NCBI GenBank assembly: GCA_041916675.1
Contig: JAYRZB010000001.1
Coordinates: 124,001 to 188,000 of the forward strand
Length of the DNA stretch: 64,000 nt
Direction: 5' to 3'
Source: JAYRZB01 sp041916675
GTDB lineage: Bacteria > Pseudomonadota > Alphaproteobacteria > Rhizobiales > Devosiaceae
Part shown: positions 16,115 to 24,082 of the stretch, piece by piece
Numbering within the stretch: position 1 is the stretch's first letter
Layout: each line of letters starts with the position of its first letter
Notes under the pieces: generated by a model
Database searches by the model: none
Told to the model about the DNA's origin: nothing
The model's input: the letters and a program-made list of their open reading frames with translations, nothing else
Translations under genes and position numbers: made by a program

Positions 16115-17995
16115 TCAGTTTCCCGCCGGATCCAGCGCCAGGATCTGGTTGAGGACGCCCTGATTGATCAGCAGCCCCGCATCGTCACGCAGGCCGGTGA
16201 CAAACTGGCCATAGAGGCTGTCGCGCACCGAATTCTCGACGAATGCCTTGGTCGGGGCATCGGCCTCGCCCTCGGCGGGGGTGACTTCGACAACACGGAA
16301 AATCACGTAGTCGCCGTCAGCATTCTTGGCGGAGCCGAAATGATCTGCGCCGCCAGCAAAGATCGTGCTTGCCACGGCGGCATCAAAGATCGGCGTGCCA
16401 TCGCCATTGCGGGTCATGGCCTGCGAGAGCTGCGGGAACTGATTGACGGTTACGGCCAGATCAGCAACGGCGGCGCCGCCTTCAAGCGCCTTGGTCAGTT
16501 CTTCAACTTTGGCAAGGACGGCTTCTTCAGTCTTTTCCGCAGTCCATGCCGCGATCAGGGCCTCGCGCACTTCCTCCAGCGTTTGATCGCGAGCGGGTTC
16601 TACCGCTTTCAGGTCAAACCACACATTCTGGGAGCCCGAGAGTGCAACGACCGGAACCAAGTCGGCATCGGGGTTGGCGGCAAAGATGGCCGCTGCGACG
16701 CGAGCGCGGCCATCGGCGGGAATGTCCGCATTGGCTTCAAGTGCAGCGCCGGAAGCGGTGACCGCTACGCTGACGACAGGCAGATTAAAGCGCTTACCGA
16801 TTTCGCTCAACGGTTGGAAAGCGGCGCGTAGCTCCTCGATCTGGTCAAGGACGTCCGTTAGCTCAGCGCGGGCGGCCGCCAGCCCGAGGCTCTTGATGAG
16901 TTCGGGTTTGGCTTCTTCCAGGGGTGTCGCTCCGCCCGGCTGGATCGCAGCGATATGAATTGCCCGCTTACCCTGAACGCCCGGGATGACGCTGAACTCG
17001 CCCGCCTGGAGTTCAAAGGCAGCGGTTGCGAGAACTGAATCGGTGACCTCGGCCTGCGAGAGCGTGCCAAGCTCGACAATTGGAAGGCTGACCTGGGCCA
17101 CGAGGTCTTCGAACCCGGCTCCGGCGGCTTTTCCGGATTCGAACACAGCAACTGCCCCATCGTCAGGCAACACGACCTGGCGAATGGTGCGGCGCTCGGG
17201 TTTGGTCAGGTTAGCCTTGATACGTTCGTATTCGGCGGAGATTTCGGCGTCGGTGAAGGTTTTGGATGCTGCCAGCGCAGCAGGCGAAAGGCTGAGCACA
17301 TCAACCTGGCGCGTCTCTTCCGTGCGATACTTTTCCTGATTGGCGGCCAAATAGGCCTTCAACTCGTCTTCGGTCGGCACTGCGACGGGAGGCACCGCTG
17401 TATCGTTGACAACAAAGAAATCAACGGTGCGCTTGTCGCCGGAATAGCGATTGACAAGGTCCTGCGAGGTCTTGGATACGCCGCCTTCGCTGAACAAAGC
17501 GCCAACCAGCTGCTGGCGGCGGACCGCTTTGGTCTGCATCTCGAGGTAATCGGCCTCAGTGTACCCGCTTTGGCGCAACACAGCGATAAACTGGTCGCGG
17601 CTGAACTGCCCCAGCGTGCCACCGAATGAGGGGTCTTCGCGGACCATTTTGGCGAGGCGTGTTTCGGATGCGCCAAGGCCCATGGAAGCGCCCAGGTTAT
17701 CAATTGCGGCATTTGCGGCCAGACGGCCGATTGCGTTTGACGGCAGGCCGAGCGCAACAGCTTCCTGCCCAGTCGGCACCCGACCGATTTGCTGGGCAGC
17801 GGCATTGAGCAGGCCTTCATATTCGCGCTGGAAATCGCGGATCGAGATTTCGGCATCGCCGACGCGGGCGACGGTATTGCTACCCAGACCTGTGACGACA
17901 TTGTTGATGCCAAATGCGCCGAAGCTGACTACAAGCACGGCCAGCAGAATCTTGGCGATCCAGGTTCTGGCAAAAGCACGCAAACTATCGAGCAT
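16115..17995 (-). CDS. ppiD: PpiD-like membrane-anchored peptidyl-prolyl isomerase/chaperone
   Basis: 626 residues. The N-terminus has one membrane helix (about 13-32, WIAKILLAVLVVSFGAFGI) and then a SurA/PpiD N-terminal chaperone domain, in which NTVARVGDAEISIRDFQREY is typical, followed by a weak parvulin (PpiC-type) region in the middle. The C-terminal half is a long helical periplasmic part. PpiD works at the periplasmic exit of the Sec translocon on newly exported proteins. Parvulin active-site residues are poorly conserved in this family, so chaperone rather than isomerase activity is likely. It is the first gene of the minus-strand run into trpE and is divergent from tpiA. Confidence 0.88.
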   Translation of the reverse strand: MLDSLRAFARTWIAKILLAVLVVSFGAFGINNVVTGLGSNTVARVGDAEISIRDFQREYEGLLNAAAQQIGRVPTGQEAVALGLPSNAIGRLAANAAIDNLGASMGLGASETRLAKMVREDPSFGGTLGQFSRDQFIAVLRQSGYTEADYLEMQTKAVRRQQLVGALFSEGGVSKTSQDLVNRYSGDKRTVDFFVVNDTAVPPVAVPTEDELKAYLAANQEKYRTEETRQVDVLSLSPAALAASKTFTDAEISAEYERIKANLTKPERRTIRQVVLPDDGAVAVFESGKAAGAGFEDLVAQVSLPIVELGTLSQAEVTDSVLATAAFELQAGEFSVIPGVQGKRAIHIAAIQPGGATPLEEAKPELIKSLGLAAARAELTDVLDQIEELRAAFQPLSEIGKRFNLPVVSVAVTASGAALEANADIPADGRARVAAAIFAANPDADLVPVVALSGSQNVWFDLKAVEPARDQTLEEVREALIAAWTAEKTEEAVLAKVEELTKALEGGAAVADLAVTVNQFPQLSQAMTRNGDGTPIFDAAVASTIFAGGADHFGSAKNADGDYVIFRVVEVTPAEGEADAPTKAFVENSVRDSLYGQFVTGLRDDAGLLINQGVLNQILALDPAGN

Positions 17996-18149
17996 GTTTG
18001 ATCATTTCCAATGCGCGGGTCTTATAAAGACGGGTTGTCAGGCGGCGGATATTAGACGGGCTCATTCCAGCGCCGCAAGGCGATAGATGAAGGTAAAGGC
18101 GGGGTTAGGGCAAACCGGCCCCCGGCGCAAGAGGCAGGAGACATTCGCC

Positions 18150-18905
18150 ATGACCAAGACGATCACCCCATTGATAGCCGGCAACTGGAAAATGAACGGC
18201 TTGAAGGCCAGCGCGGCAGAGTTCGACAAGCTCGGTGGCTTGCTCTCGGAAGGCTCGCGCGGCGCTTCAACAGTGGTGATCTGTCCACCGGCAACGCTGG
18301 TTTCGGAATTCAGCGAGAAGGGCGCACGCCTTGGCATCCAGGTTGGCGGGCAGGACTGTCATCCGGATAAGTCGGGGGCGCATACCGGCGACATCAGCGC
18401 GGCGATGCTGGCGGATGCCGGTGCGCGGTATGTGATCGTGGGCCATTCGGAGCGCCGGGCCGACCACGGAGAGAGTGACGGCCTGGTACGCTCGAAAGCG
18501 CAGGCAGCGCTCGGTGCCGGGCTGGTTCCGATCATCTGCGTCGGCGAAACCGAGAGTGAGCGTCGCGCCGGCCAGGCAAATGATGTGGTGGCATCGCAAT
18601 TGGCCGGGTCGGTGCCCGACGAGGCGGCGAGCGCCGCCATCGTGATCGCATATGAGCCGGTCTGGGCGATCGGCACCGGGTTGACGCCAACCATTGCTGA
18701 TATCGCCGACATGCACGCGCATATCCGTGCGCTGCTGGCAAAACGGTTCGGTGAAGTGGGGCAGCGTATCCACATTCTTTATGGCGGTTCGATGAAGGCG
18801 AGCAATGCAAAGGAAATTTTGGCCGTGCCCAATGTGAATGGAGGACTCGTGGGCGGTGCGAGCCTCTTGGCAAACGACTTTTATGCCATTATCTCAGCGG
18901 TCTGA
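18150..18905 (+). CDS. tpiA: Triosephosphate isomerase
   Basis: 251 residues. It interconverts dihydroxyacetone phosphate and glyceraldehyde 3-phosphate. Catalytic elements are GNWKMNG (Lys), VIVGHSERR (His), AYEPVWAIGTG (Glu) and the phosphate-binding YGGSMKASN. The ATG at 18150 is chosen because it begins MTKTITPLIAGNWKMNG and has AGGAG nine bases upstream; the frame is open 63 bases further. It is divergent from ppiD, a common arrangement in alphaproteobacteria. Confidence 0.97.
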   Translation: MTKTITPLIAGNWKMNGLKASAAEFDKLGGLLSEGSRGASTVVICPPATLVSEFSEKGARLGIQVGGQDCHPDKSGAHTGDISAAMLADAGARYVIVGHSERRADHGESDGLVRSKAQAALGAGLVPIICVGETESERRAGQANDVVASQLAGSVPDEAASAAIVIAYEPVWAIGTGLTPTIADIADMHAHIRALLAKRFGEVGQRIHILYGGSMKASNAKEILAVPNVNGGLVGGASLLANDFYAIISAV

Positions 18906-18952
18906 ATGACAGGGGCAAAAAACCGCGCAAGCGGCTGGCCTTTCTTTGTCAT
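18906..18952 (+). terminator. Possible tpiA terminator hairpin
   Basis: A nested structure directly after the tpiA stop: outer arms ATGACA (18906-18911) and TGTCAT (18947-18952) enclose CCGC-GCAA-GCGG (18923-18934), with a T-rich TTTCTTT run at 18941-18947. The inner stem is only four pairs, so this is a weak call. Confidence 0.4.
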
Positions 18953-18999
18953 GGCGTGTAGAACGCCGCATCTTCTAGAGACCCGAGGTTTGGACTGAT

Positions 19000-19575
19000 A
19001 TGGAAAACGTCCTGCTAGTCGCCTATTTGCTGATCGTTCTGGCGCTGATTGCGGTCATTCTGCTGCAGCGTTCGGAAGGTGGCGGGCTGGGCATGGGCAG
19101 CGGCAACGGTGGTTTTATGACCGCGCGTGGCTCGGCGAACCTTCTGACCCGGACCACGGCGATCCTGGCGACGCTTTTCTTCATCACGGCCATCGGCCTG
19201 ACGGTGATCAGCCAGCTCAACCGCGGTTCGTCCGGCATTCTCGACCAGGCGGGTAGCGCCACCGAAGACGGCACGGCGCCCACTAATGTGCTTGATGCGC
19301 TCAATCAGCTGCAGGGCGAATCTACCGCGACTGACGCGACACCGGTCAATCCAGATGCACCCGACCTGGCCCTGCCAACGACGCCCGGAGCTGGTACCCC
19401 GGGAACCGTTGAAGCTCCCGCAGCGACCGAGACTCCGGCCGTCACTGAAACCCCGGTCACGTCCGAGGCTCCGGCGACCGAAGCGACTGCGGCAAGTCCG
19501 CAATCCACTGCTCCCGCCGATGCCGTAGCGCCCGCAGACGGCACCACGCCAGCCCAGCCGGTGACGGGCAACTGA
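19000..19575 (+). CDS. secG: Preprotein translocase subunit SecG with long Ala/Thr/Pro tail
   Basis: 191 residues, against about 75-130 for typical SecG. The first 75 residues are a standard SecG: a membrane helix (3-21), the conserved LLQRSEGGGLGMGSG and RTTAILATLFFITAIGL (second helix). SecG assists SecYEA in moving proteins across the inner membrane. Residues from about 85 on form a low-complexity tail rich in Thr, Pro, Ala and Glu with repeats such as TETPAVTETPVTSEAP. Such tails occur in alphaproteobacterial SecG and are probably disordered and exposed on one membrane face. A strong terminator follows. Confidence 0.92.
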   Translation: MENVLLVAYLLIVLALIAVILLQRSEGGGLGMGSGNGGFMTARGSANLLTRTTAILATLFFITAIGLTVISQLNRGSSGILDQAGSATEDGTAPTNVLDALNQLQGESTATDATPVNPDAPDLALPTTPGAGTPGTVEAPAATETPAVTETPVTSEAPATEATAASPQSTAPADAVAPADGTTPAQPVTGN

Positions 19576-19588
19576 CAAGATCGCGGAG

Positions 19589-19620
19589 GGGGATGGAAAC
19601 ATCCCCTTCTTCTTTTGTTG
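19589..19620 (+). terminator. Rho-independent terminator of secG
   Basis: Perfect 7-bp stem GGGGATG (19589-19595) and CATCCCC (19600-19606) with a GAAA tetraloop, followed by TTCTTCTTTTGTT. It lies 13 bases after the secG stop, a textbook intrinsic terminator. Confidence 0.88.
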
Positions 19621-19673
19621 AGTGCGTGCAAACGCGCTTCGAATCATCATTTTGACGTGTAAGGTGATCGCCC

Positions 19674-21302
19674 ATGGCTCGGTACGTTTTCATCACCGGA
19701 GGCGTGGTCTCCTCATTGGGTAAAGGCTTGGCATCGGCAGCGCTCGGTGCCGTGCTGCAGGCGCGCGGCTATAAGGTCCGCCTGAAAAAGCTCGACCCCT
19801 ATCTCAACGTCGATCCGGGCACGATGTCGCCCACGCAGCACGGCGAAGTGTTTGTCACCGACGACGGCGCCGAAACCGACCTCGATCTTGGCCATTATGA
19901 ACGCTTCACCGGTCGGGCCGCGAACAAGCGTGACAACATCACAACGGGTCGAATTTACTCCGATATTATCGCCAAGGAACGGCGCGGCGACTACCTGGGC
20001 GCCACCGTGCAGGTAATCCCTCACGTTACCGACACGATCAAGGAATTCGTGGTCGAGGGTAACGAGGACGTCGATTTCGTTCTTGTCGAAATCGGCGGTA
20101 CCGTTGGCGACATCGAAGGGCTGCCGTTCTTCGAGGCAATCCGGCAACTTGGCAACGACCTGCCGCGCGGTGCCTCAGTTTATGTGCACCTGACGTTGAT
20201 GCCCTATATTCCCAGCGCCGGTGAGCTCAAGACCAAGCCAACCCAGCATTCTGTGAAGGAGTTGCGCTCGATCGGGATTGCACCCGACGTGCTGCTGGTG
20301 CGCTGCGACCGCCCGATTCCGGCGGGCGAGAAGAAGAAGCTGTCGCTGTTCTGTAACGTGCGCGAAAGCGCCGTTATCCAGGGGCTCGACGTCGCCTCGA
20401 TCTACGATGTGCCTCTGGCCTATCACAACGAAGGTCTTGATCGTGAGGTGCTGGCGGCGTTTGGCATTACCGACGCGCCCGAGCCGGATATGTCTGCCTG
20501 GAAGGAAGTATCCGAGCGGCTGCACAACCCCGAAGGCGAAGTGAACATCGCCATCGTTGGCAAATACACCGGGCTCAAGGACGCCTATAAATCGCTGTCG
20601 GAAGCGTTGGCACATGGTGGCATCGCCAACCGGGTGAAAGTCAATCTGCAGTGGATCGACAGCGAGGTTTTTGAACGCGACGACCCGGCGCCCTATCTGG
20701 AGCATGTGCACGGCATTCTGGTGCCCGGTGGCTTCGGTGAGCGCGGTTCGGCCGGCAAGATCGAGGCCGCGCGCTTTGCCCGTATCAAGGACGTTCCTTA
20801 TTTCGGTATCTGTTTTGGCATGCAGATGGCCTGCATCGAAGCGGCGCGGAACACGGCTGGTATCAAGGCCGCCAATTCCACCGAGTTTGGCCCGACCAAA
20901 GAGCCGATCGTCGGCCTGATGACCGAGTGGACCAAGGGCAACGAGAAGGAAGTCCGCGACGTGGGGACCGATCTCGGCGGCACTATGCGGCTGGGCGCCT
21001 ATCAGGCCCAACTGACGCGCGGCAGCAGGGTGGCGGATATCTACGGTTCGACCCGGATTTCCGAGCGGCACCGCCATCGTTTCGAAGTGAACATGGATTA
21101 TCGCAAGCTGCTCGAAAAGAATGGCCTGTTGTTCTCGGGTGTGTCGCCGGATGGCAAGTTGCCCGAGATTGTGGAGCGCACCGACCATCCGTGGTTCATC
21201 GGTGTGCAGTTCCATCCTGAGCTCAAGTCCAAGCCATTTGAACCGCATCCGCTGTTCGCCTCATTTATCGCAGCGGCGATGGAGCAGAGTCGGCTCGTCT
21301 GA
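19674..21302 (+). CDS. pyrG: CTP synthase
   Basis: 542 residues, full length. It makes CTP from UTP, ATP and glutamine. The N-terminal synthetase domain starts MARYVFITGGVVSSLGKG with the P-loop-like GVVSSLGKG, then KLDPYLNVDPGTMSP and the GGTVGDIEGLPFFEA motif. The C-terminal class I amidotransferase domain has the nucleophile Cys in PYFGICFGMQMA and His/Glu in VQFHPELKSKP. It is preceded by the secG terminator, so it has its own promoter in 19621-19673, and is followed 13 bases later by a small DUF4169 gene. Confidence 0.98.
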   Translation: MARYVFITGGVVSSLGKGLASAALGAVLQARGYKVRLKKLDPYLNVDPGTMSPTQHGEVFVTDDGAETDLDLGHYERFTGRAANKRDNITTGRIYSDIIAKERRGDYLGATVQVIPHVTDTIKEFVVEGNEDVDFVLVEIGGTVGDIEGLPFFEAIRQLGNDLPRGASVYVHLTLMPYIPSAGELKTKPTQHSVKELRSIGIAPDVLLVRCDRPIPAGEKKKLSLFCNVRESAVIQGLDVASIYDVPLAYHNEGLDREVLAAFGITDAPEPDMSAWKEVSERLHNPEGEVNIAIVGKYTGLKDAYKSLSEALAHGGIANRVKVNLQWIDSEVFERDDPAPYLEHVHGILVPGGFGERGSAGKIEAARFARIKDVPYFGICFGMQMACIEAARNTAGIKAANSTEFGPTKEPIVGLMTEWTKGNEKEVRDVGTDLGGTMRLGAYQAQLTRGSRVADIYGSTRISERHRHRFEVNMDYRKLLEKNGLLFSGVSPDGKLPEIVERTDHPWFIGVQFHPELKSKPFEPHPLFASFIAAAMEQSRLV

Positions 21303-21315
21303 CTGGAGGGGTGCG

Positions 21316-21492
21316 ATGGCAGAGATCGTCAACCTCAATCGCGCCCGCAAGGCCAAGGCCCGCGCCGCCAAGAACGATCTGGCGGCGCAGAACCGAGTAA
21401 AGTTCGGGCGGGCGAAGGCAGAGAAGCAGGCCGAATCGGCCCTCAAATCTCTGGCTGAGCGCAAGCTGGACAGTCACAAGCGCGAAGAATAG
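21316..21492 (+). CDS. Small DUF4169-family protein
   Basis: 58 residues, beginning MAEIVNLNRARKAKARAAK. It is highly basic, rich in Lys, Arg and Ala, and helical, and matches the alphaproteobacterial DUF4169 family (short proteins of unknown function with MAEIVNLRxxRKxxxR near the start and a KFGRAKAEK segment). GGAGG lies before the ATG (21305-21309), and it probably shares a transcript with pyrG. A terminator-like hairpin follows. No function is known; nucleic-acid binding is a guess from its charge only. Confidence 0.8.
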   Translation: MAEIVNLNRARKAKARAAKNDLAAQNRVKFGRAKAEKQAESALKSLAERKLDSHKREE

Positions 21493-21514
21493 CTTGCAGC
21501 CGATTTCAGCATGA

Positions 21515-21540
21515 CCGCCGAGTTGGCGGCCCGTTTTGTT
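21515..21540 (+). terminator. Terminator after DUF4169 gene
   Basis: 5-bp GC stem CCGCC (21515-21519) and GGCGG (21525-21529), loop GAGTT, followed by CCCGTTTTGTT. It lies 22 bases after the stop and partly overlaps the possible TTG start of the next gene, which supports the later ATG start there. Confidence 0.6.
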
Positions 21541-21550
21541 TGGCCATCAA

Positions 21551-22312
21551 ATGTCATTTCATACCTACGCATATGGAGCCGAGGCATCCCAGGCGGGAGA
21601 CCTCTATTTACCTCAAAACCCCGCGCGCTCCGTGGTTTGCCTGCTTCATGGCGGGTTTTGGCGGATGCCTTATGGGCGGGCTGATCTGGACGCACTCTGT
21701 TCGGCGCTGCAGGAAGATGGGCATGCGGTGTGGAACCTGGAATATCGGCGTATGGGAGAGCCTGGGGCCGGTTGGCCCGGTACCTTTGAGGATGTGGCTA
21801 AGGGAATCGATCGCCTTGCCGAGATCGCAGCAGAGGGCGCTCCCTTGCCGTTGGATCGGGTGGTTGTGGCTGGCCACTCTGCTGGCGGCCACCTGGCCCT
21901 CTGGAGCGCAGCCCGCGACCGCTTTCCGGGCGCGACCACATCCGGTATCAAGGTTTGGGCCGCCGCCGGGCTGGCACCGGCTGCGGACCTGCACCAGGGC
22001 TTTGCACTCGAACTAGGTCGAGGCGCGGTGCTCAACTTCCTGGAGCGCACGCCTGATGCGGACCCTGAGCGTTACCGCCTCAGCTCGCCTCCAAGCCTGC
22101 TGCCGCTGGGAACCCGTCAAATTATCGTTCACGGCACAGACGATGATGCCGTTCCAGTATCCATGTCCCGGGACTATGTCGCGGCTGCGCGGGCCGCCGG
22201 CGACGTGGTGGACTATGTCGAACTCGAAGGTGCAGGGCACATGGACTTTCTTGATCCTGAAAGCGCTGCCATTGCCGCCTTCAGGGAGTGGCTCGATCGG
22301 ATCTGTGCGTGA
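21551..22312 (+). CDS. Alpha/beta hydrolase (kynurenine formamidase/HSL-like esterase)
   Basis: 253 residues from ATG 21551. The alpha/beta-hydrolase fold is shown by the oxyanion-hole HGGFW motif (about residue 35), the nucleophile elbow GHSAGGH (about 118), an acidic residue in HGTDDDAVP and the catalytic His in GAGHMDF near the end. HGGFW together with GHSAGGH resembles KynB-like arylformamidases and hormone-sensitive-lipase esterases; the substrate is not determinable. A TTG at 21536 is a possible earlier start but sits inside a terminator, and no clear Shine-Dalgarno precedes either start. It is convergent with the VOC gene, their stops being adjacent. Confidence 0.8.
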   Translation: MSFHTYAYGAEASQAGDLYLPQNPARSVVCLLHGGFWRMPYGRADLDALCSALQEDGHAVWNLEYRRMGEPGAGWPGTFEDVAKGIDRLAEIAAEGAPLPLDRVVVAGHSAGGHLALWSAARDRFPGATTSGIKVWAAAGLAPAADLHQGFALELGRGAVLNFLERTPDADPERYRLSSPPSLLPLGTRQIIVHGTDDDAVPVSMSRDYVAAARAAGDVVDYVELEGAGHMDFLDPESAAIAAFREWLDRICA

Positions 22313-22738
22313 TCACCAGGTCGCCACGCGGTCGCCGCCAACGAACTGGGCGCTCTTATCGGTGTATTCGAACAGCTCGATCTTGACCCCGTCCGGATCA
22401 GCGGTCCAGGCCTGCCAGGTATCGTCGCAGCCAAAGGATTTGTCGGTGATCGTGATACCCTGGGCGCGGATGTGGGTGATCGCATCGTCGAGGTTTTCAA
22501 CCGCGAAGCAGAAGTGGTTGATGGCATTGTTGTCGGAGAACGATGTTCCGGCTTTCTCGAACACCTCGACGAAGGTGTTGCCACCCGCCTTGATGTAGAA
22601 GCCGTACCATTCACCTTTCCGGGTGAAGTTGAAGATGATTTCGAGCCCCAGTGCCTCGCGATAGAAGCGCTCGGATGCCTTGAGGTCGTGCGTGAATATA
22701 CAGACATGGGCGAGTTGGATGACGGAAATTCCGGGCAT
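22313..22738 (-). CDS. VOC-superfamily protein (glyoxalase I-like)
   Basis: 141 residues from ATG 22738, which has GAGG six bases upstream; a TTG at 22750 is the alternative. Two beta-alpha-beta-beta-beta modules contain the four probable metal ligands: His in LAHVCIF, Glu in FVEVFE, His in NHFCFAV and Glu in IELFEY. This pattern fits glyoxalase I/lactoylglutathione lyase and related dioxygenase-like VOC enzymes. No operon partner reveals the substrate; the upstream gene on the same strand is the GNAT-like protein 33 bases away. Confidence 0.8.
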   Translation of the reverse strand: MPGISVIQLAHVCIFTHDLKASERFYREALGLEIIFNFTRKGEWYGFYIKAGGNTFVEVFEKAGTSFSDNNAINHFCFAVENLDDAITHIRAQGITITDKSFGCDDTWQAWTADPDGVKIELFEYTDKSAQFVGGDRVATW

Positions 22739-22771
22739 TTGCGGCCTCAACAGGTTGGTATCGCGGTGTCT

Positions 22772-23914
22772 TCAGCCGAGTGGCTTTTCGTACATGCGAT
22801 GGGTTTTATAGCGCGTGCCGCCGAGGGCTTCGGCGGCGTGGATCATGGGCAGGTTGGTTTCCAGGATCTGGCTCATTTCGGCGTGAGTATAGCCTTTGCG
22901 TTGAGCCTCGATGAACTGGTGGTAGTTCAGGACCAGATCGATACCCTTGCCGCGCCAGGGCGCGAGTACGCCCATGACAAGGAATCGCAGGCCTTTGATG
23001 GCGCCAGGACGGGTGCGCCAGAGCAGTTGCGGCAGGCCAAATGGGAACAGGCGCCCGTCGCGGATGTGGATGATGGCCTCGTTGACGTTGGGTACGGCCA
23101 CCGAGAATCCGACCATTTCATCTTTTTCATTTTCTGCGACAAAGTTCATATCAAAATCGGCAATCTGTTTCAGATTGCTGACAAGATGTAAAAACTCGTC
23201 GCGCGAGGCGTGGACCCACAGCCAGTTCTTCTCCCAGGCTGAATTGTAGATTTCCCAGATGCGCAGCGCCTCTGTTTCCAGCTGGGACTTTTCGATCTTG
23301 CGGTAGCGGATCTTCTGCCGGGCCATAACCTGGGCGGCACCGTGCCGGAGTTTGTCGGAAACTCCGTCACCATCAATCCTGAAGCAGTAGAGGTCGACGC
23401 TTTTGATATGGCCAAGGCCTTCAACCAGTCGCTGATAGTAAGCCGGGTTGCCGGGGATCATGATAAAGCTCGGTTGATCGAAGGCGTCGATCTGCAGACC
23501 GATCTCCTCATTGACGGAAGGATTGAACGGGCCGCGCAGCAGCGTATGCCCCCAGCGTCGCGCCGCGGCCTCGACCGCTGAAAAGAGCGCGGACGCAACC
23601 GACGGGTCGTCGACGCACTCGAAGAAACCCCAGAGGGTGGTTTTCTCGTGATGAGTTGTGTTGTGAACGTCGTCGTTGATCGCCGCGATCCGTCCGACCG
23701 GTGCGCCGTCGCGCAGTGCCAGAAACAACTCGATCCGGGCATGCTGAAAGAAGGGGTGCCTGGCGCGGTCGAGAACGTCCTTTTGCTGCACGCGCAAGGG
23801 AGGGACCCAATGCGGATTTGCACCCTGCACCCGATAGGGCACATCAATGAACTGCTCGAATGAAGCGCCAGCATCGGCCGGCACGACGACAACCCGCGTG
23901 GCAACGCTATTCAT
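22772..23914 (-). CDS. GNAT-like acetyltransferase fold protein (YghO-like)
   Basis: 380 residues from ATG 23914, chosen for GGGGAG six bases upstream; the frame remains open 39 codons further. The sequence resembles the YghO family of large proteins with a degenerate GNAT fold: VPYRVQGANPHWVPPL near the start, RHPFFQHARIELFLALRDG, RGPFNPSVNEEIGLQID, and a C-terminal GVLAPWRGKGIDLVL that mirrors the acetyl-CoA-binding R/QxxGxG/A motif. A two-lobed fold is likely. No substrate is known for the family. It lies in the same orientation as the VOC gene and is divergent from eno. Confidence 0.72.
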   Translation of the reverse strand: MNSVATRVVVVPADAGASFEQFIDVPYRVQGANPHWVPPLRVQQKDVLDRARHPFFQHARIELFLALRDGAPVGRIAAINDDVHNTTHHEKTTLWGFFECVDDPSVASALFSAVEAAARRWGHTLLRGPFNPSVNEEIGLQIDAFDQPSFIMIPGNPAYYQRLVEGLGHIKSVDLYCFRIDGDGVSDKLRHGAAQVMARQKIRYRKIEKSQLETEALRIWEIYNSAWEKNWLWVHASRDEFLHLVSNLKQIADFDMNFVAENEKDEMVGFSVAVPNVNEAIIHIRDGRLFPFGLPQLLWRTRPGAIKGLRFLVMGVLAPWRGKGIDLVLNYHQFIEAQRKGYTHAEMSQILETNLPMIHAAEALGGTRYKTHRMYEKPLG

Positions 23915-23974
23915 CAATATCTCCCCGCCCATTGGGAACTCTATACGGGAACAAGTCAGTCGTCGTCGCGCGAT

Positions 23975-24016
23975 GGGCCGGACTGCACTGGTTTTGCCGA
24001 TTTTTTTGTCCGGCCC
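23975..24016. repeat. 9-bp inverted repeat upstream of eno
   Basis: GGGCCGGAC (23975-23983) and GTCCGGCCC (24008-24016) are exact reverse complements with a 24-base loop containing a run of seven T. It lies between the divergent GNAT-like gene and eno. It may form a hairpin or be a regulator site; the purpose is unknown. Confidence 0.5.
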
Positions 24017-24082
24017 CCTTCCAGTTGACACAACGCTTGTCTAGGAAGGGCCCAGCACGTTCACACGGCAAGGGATCCATTC

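Noticed and set aside
16100..16120. trp leader peptide/attenuator before trpE
   Set aside because: Only seven bases separate ppiD and trpE, and there is no Trp-codon-rich leader or alternative hairpins.
16115..17995. Annotating PpiD as an active parvulin isomerase
   Set aside because: The parvulin segment is weak and lacks obvious active-site residues, so only a PpiD-like chaperone role is claimed.
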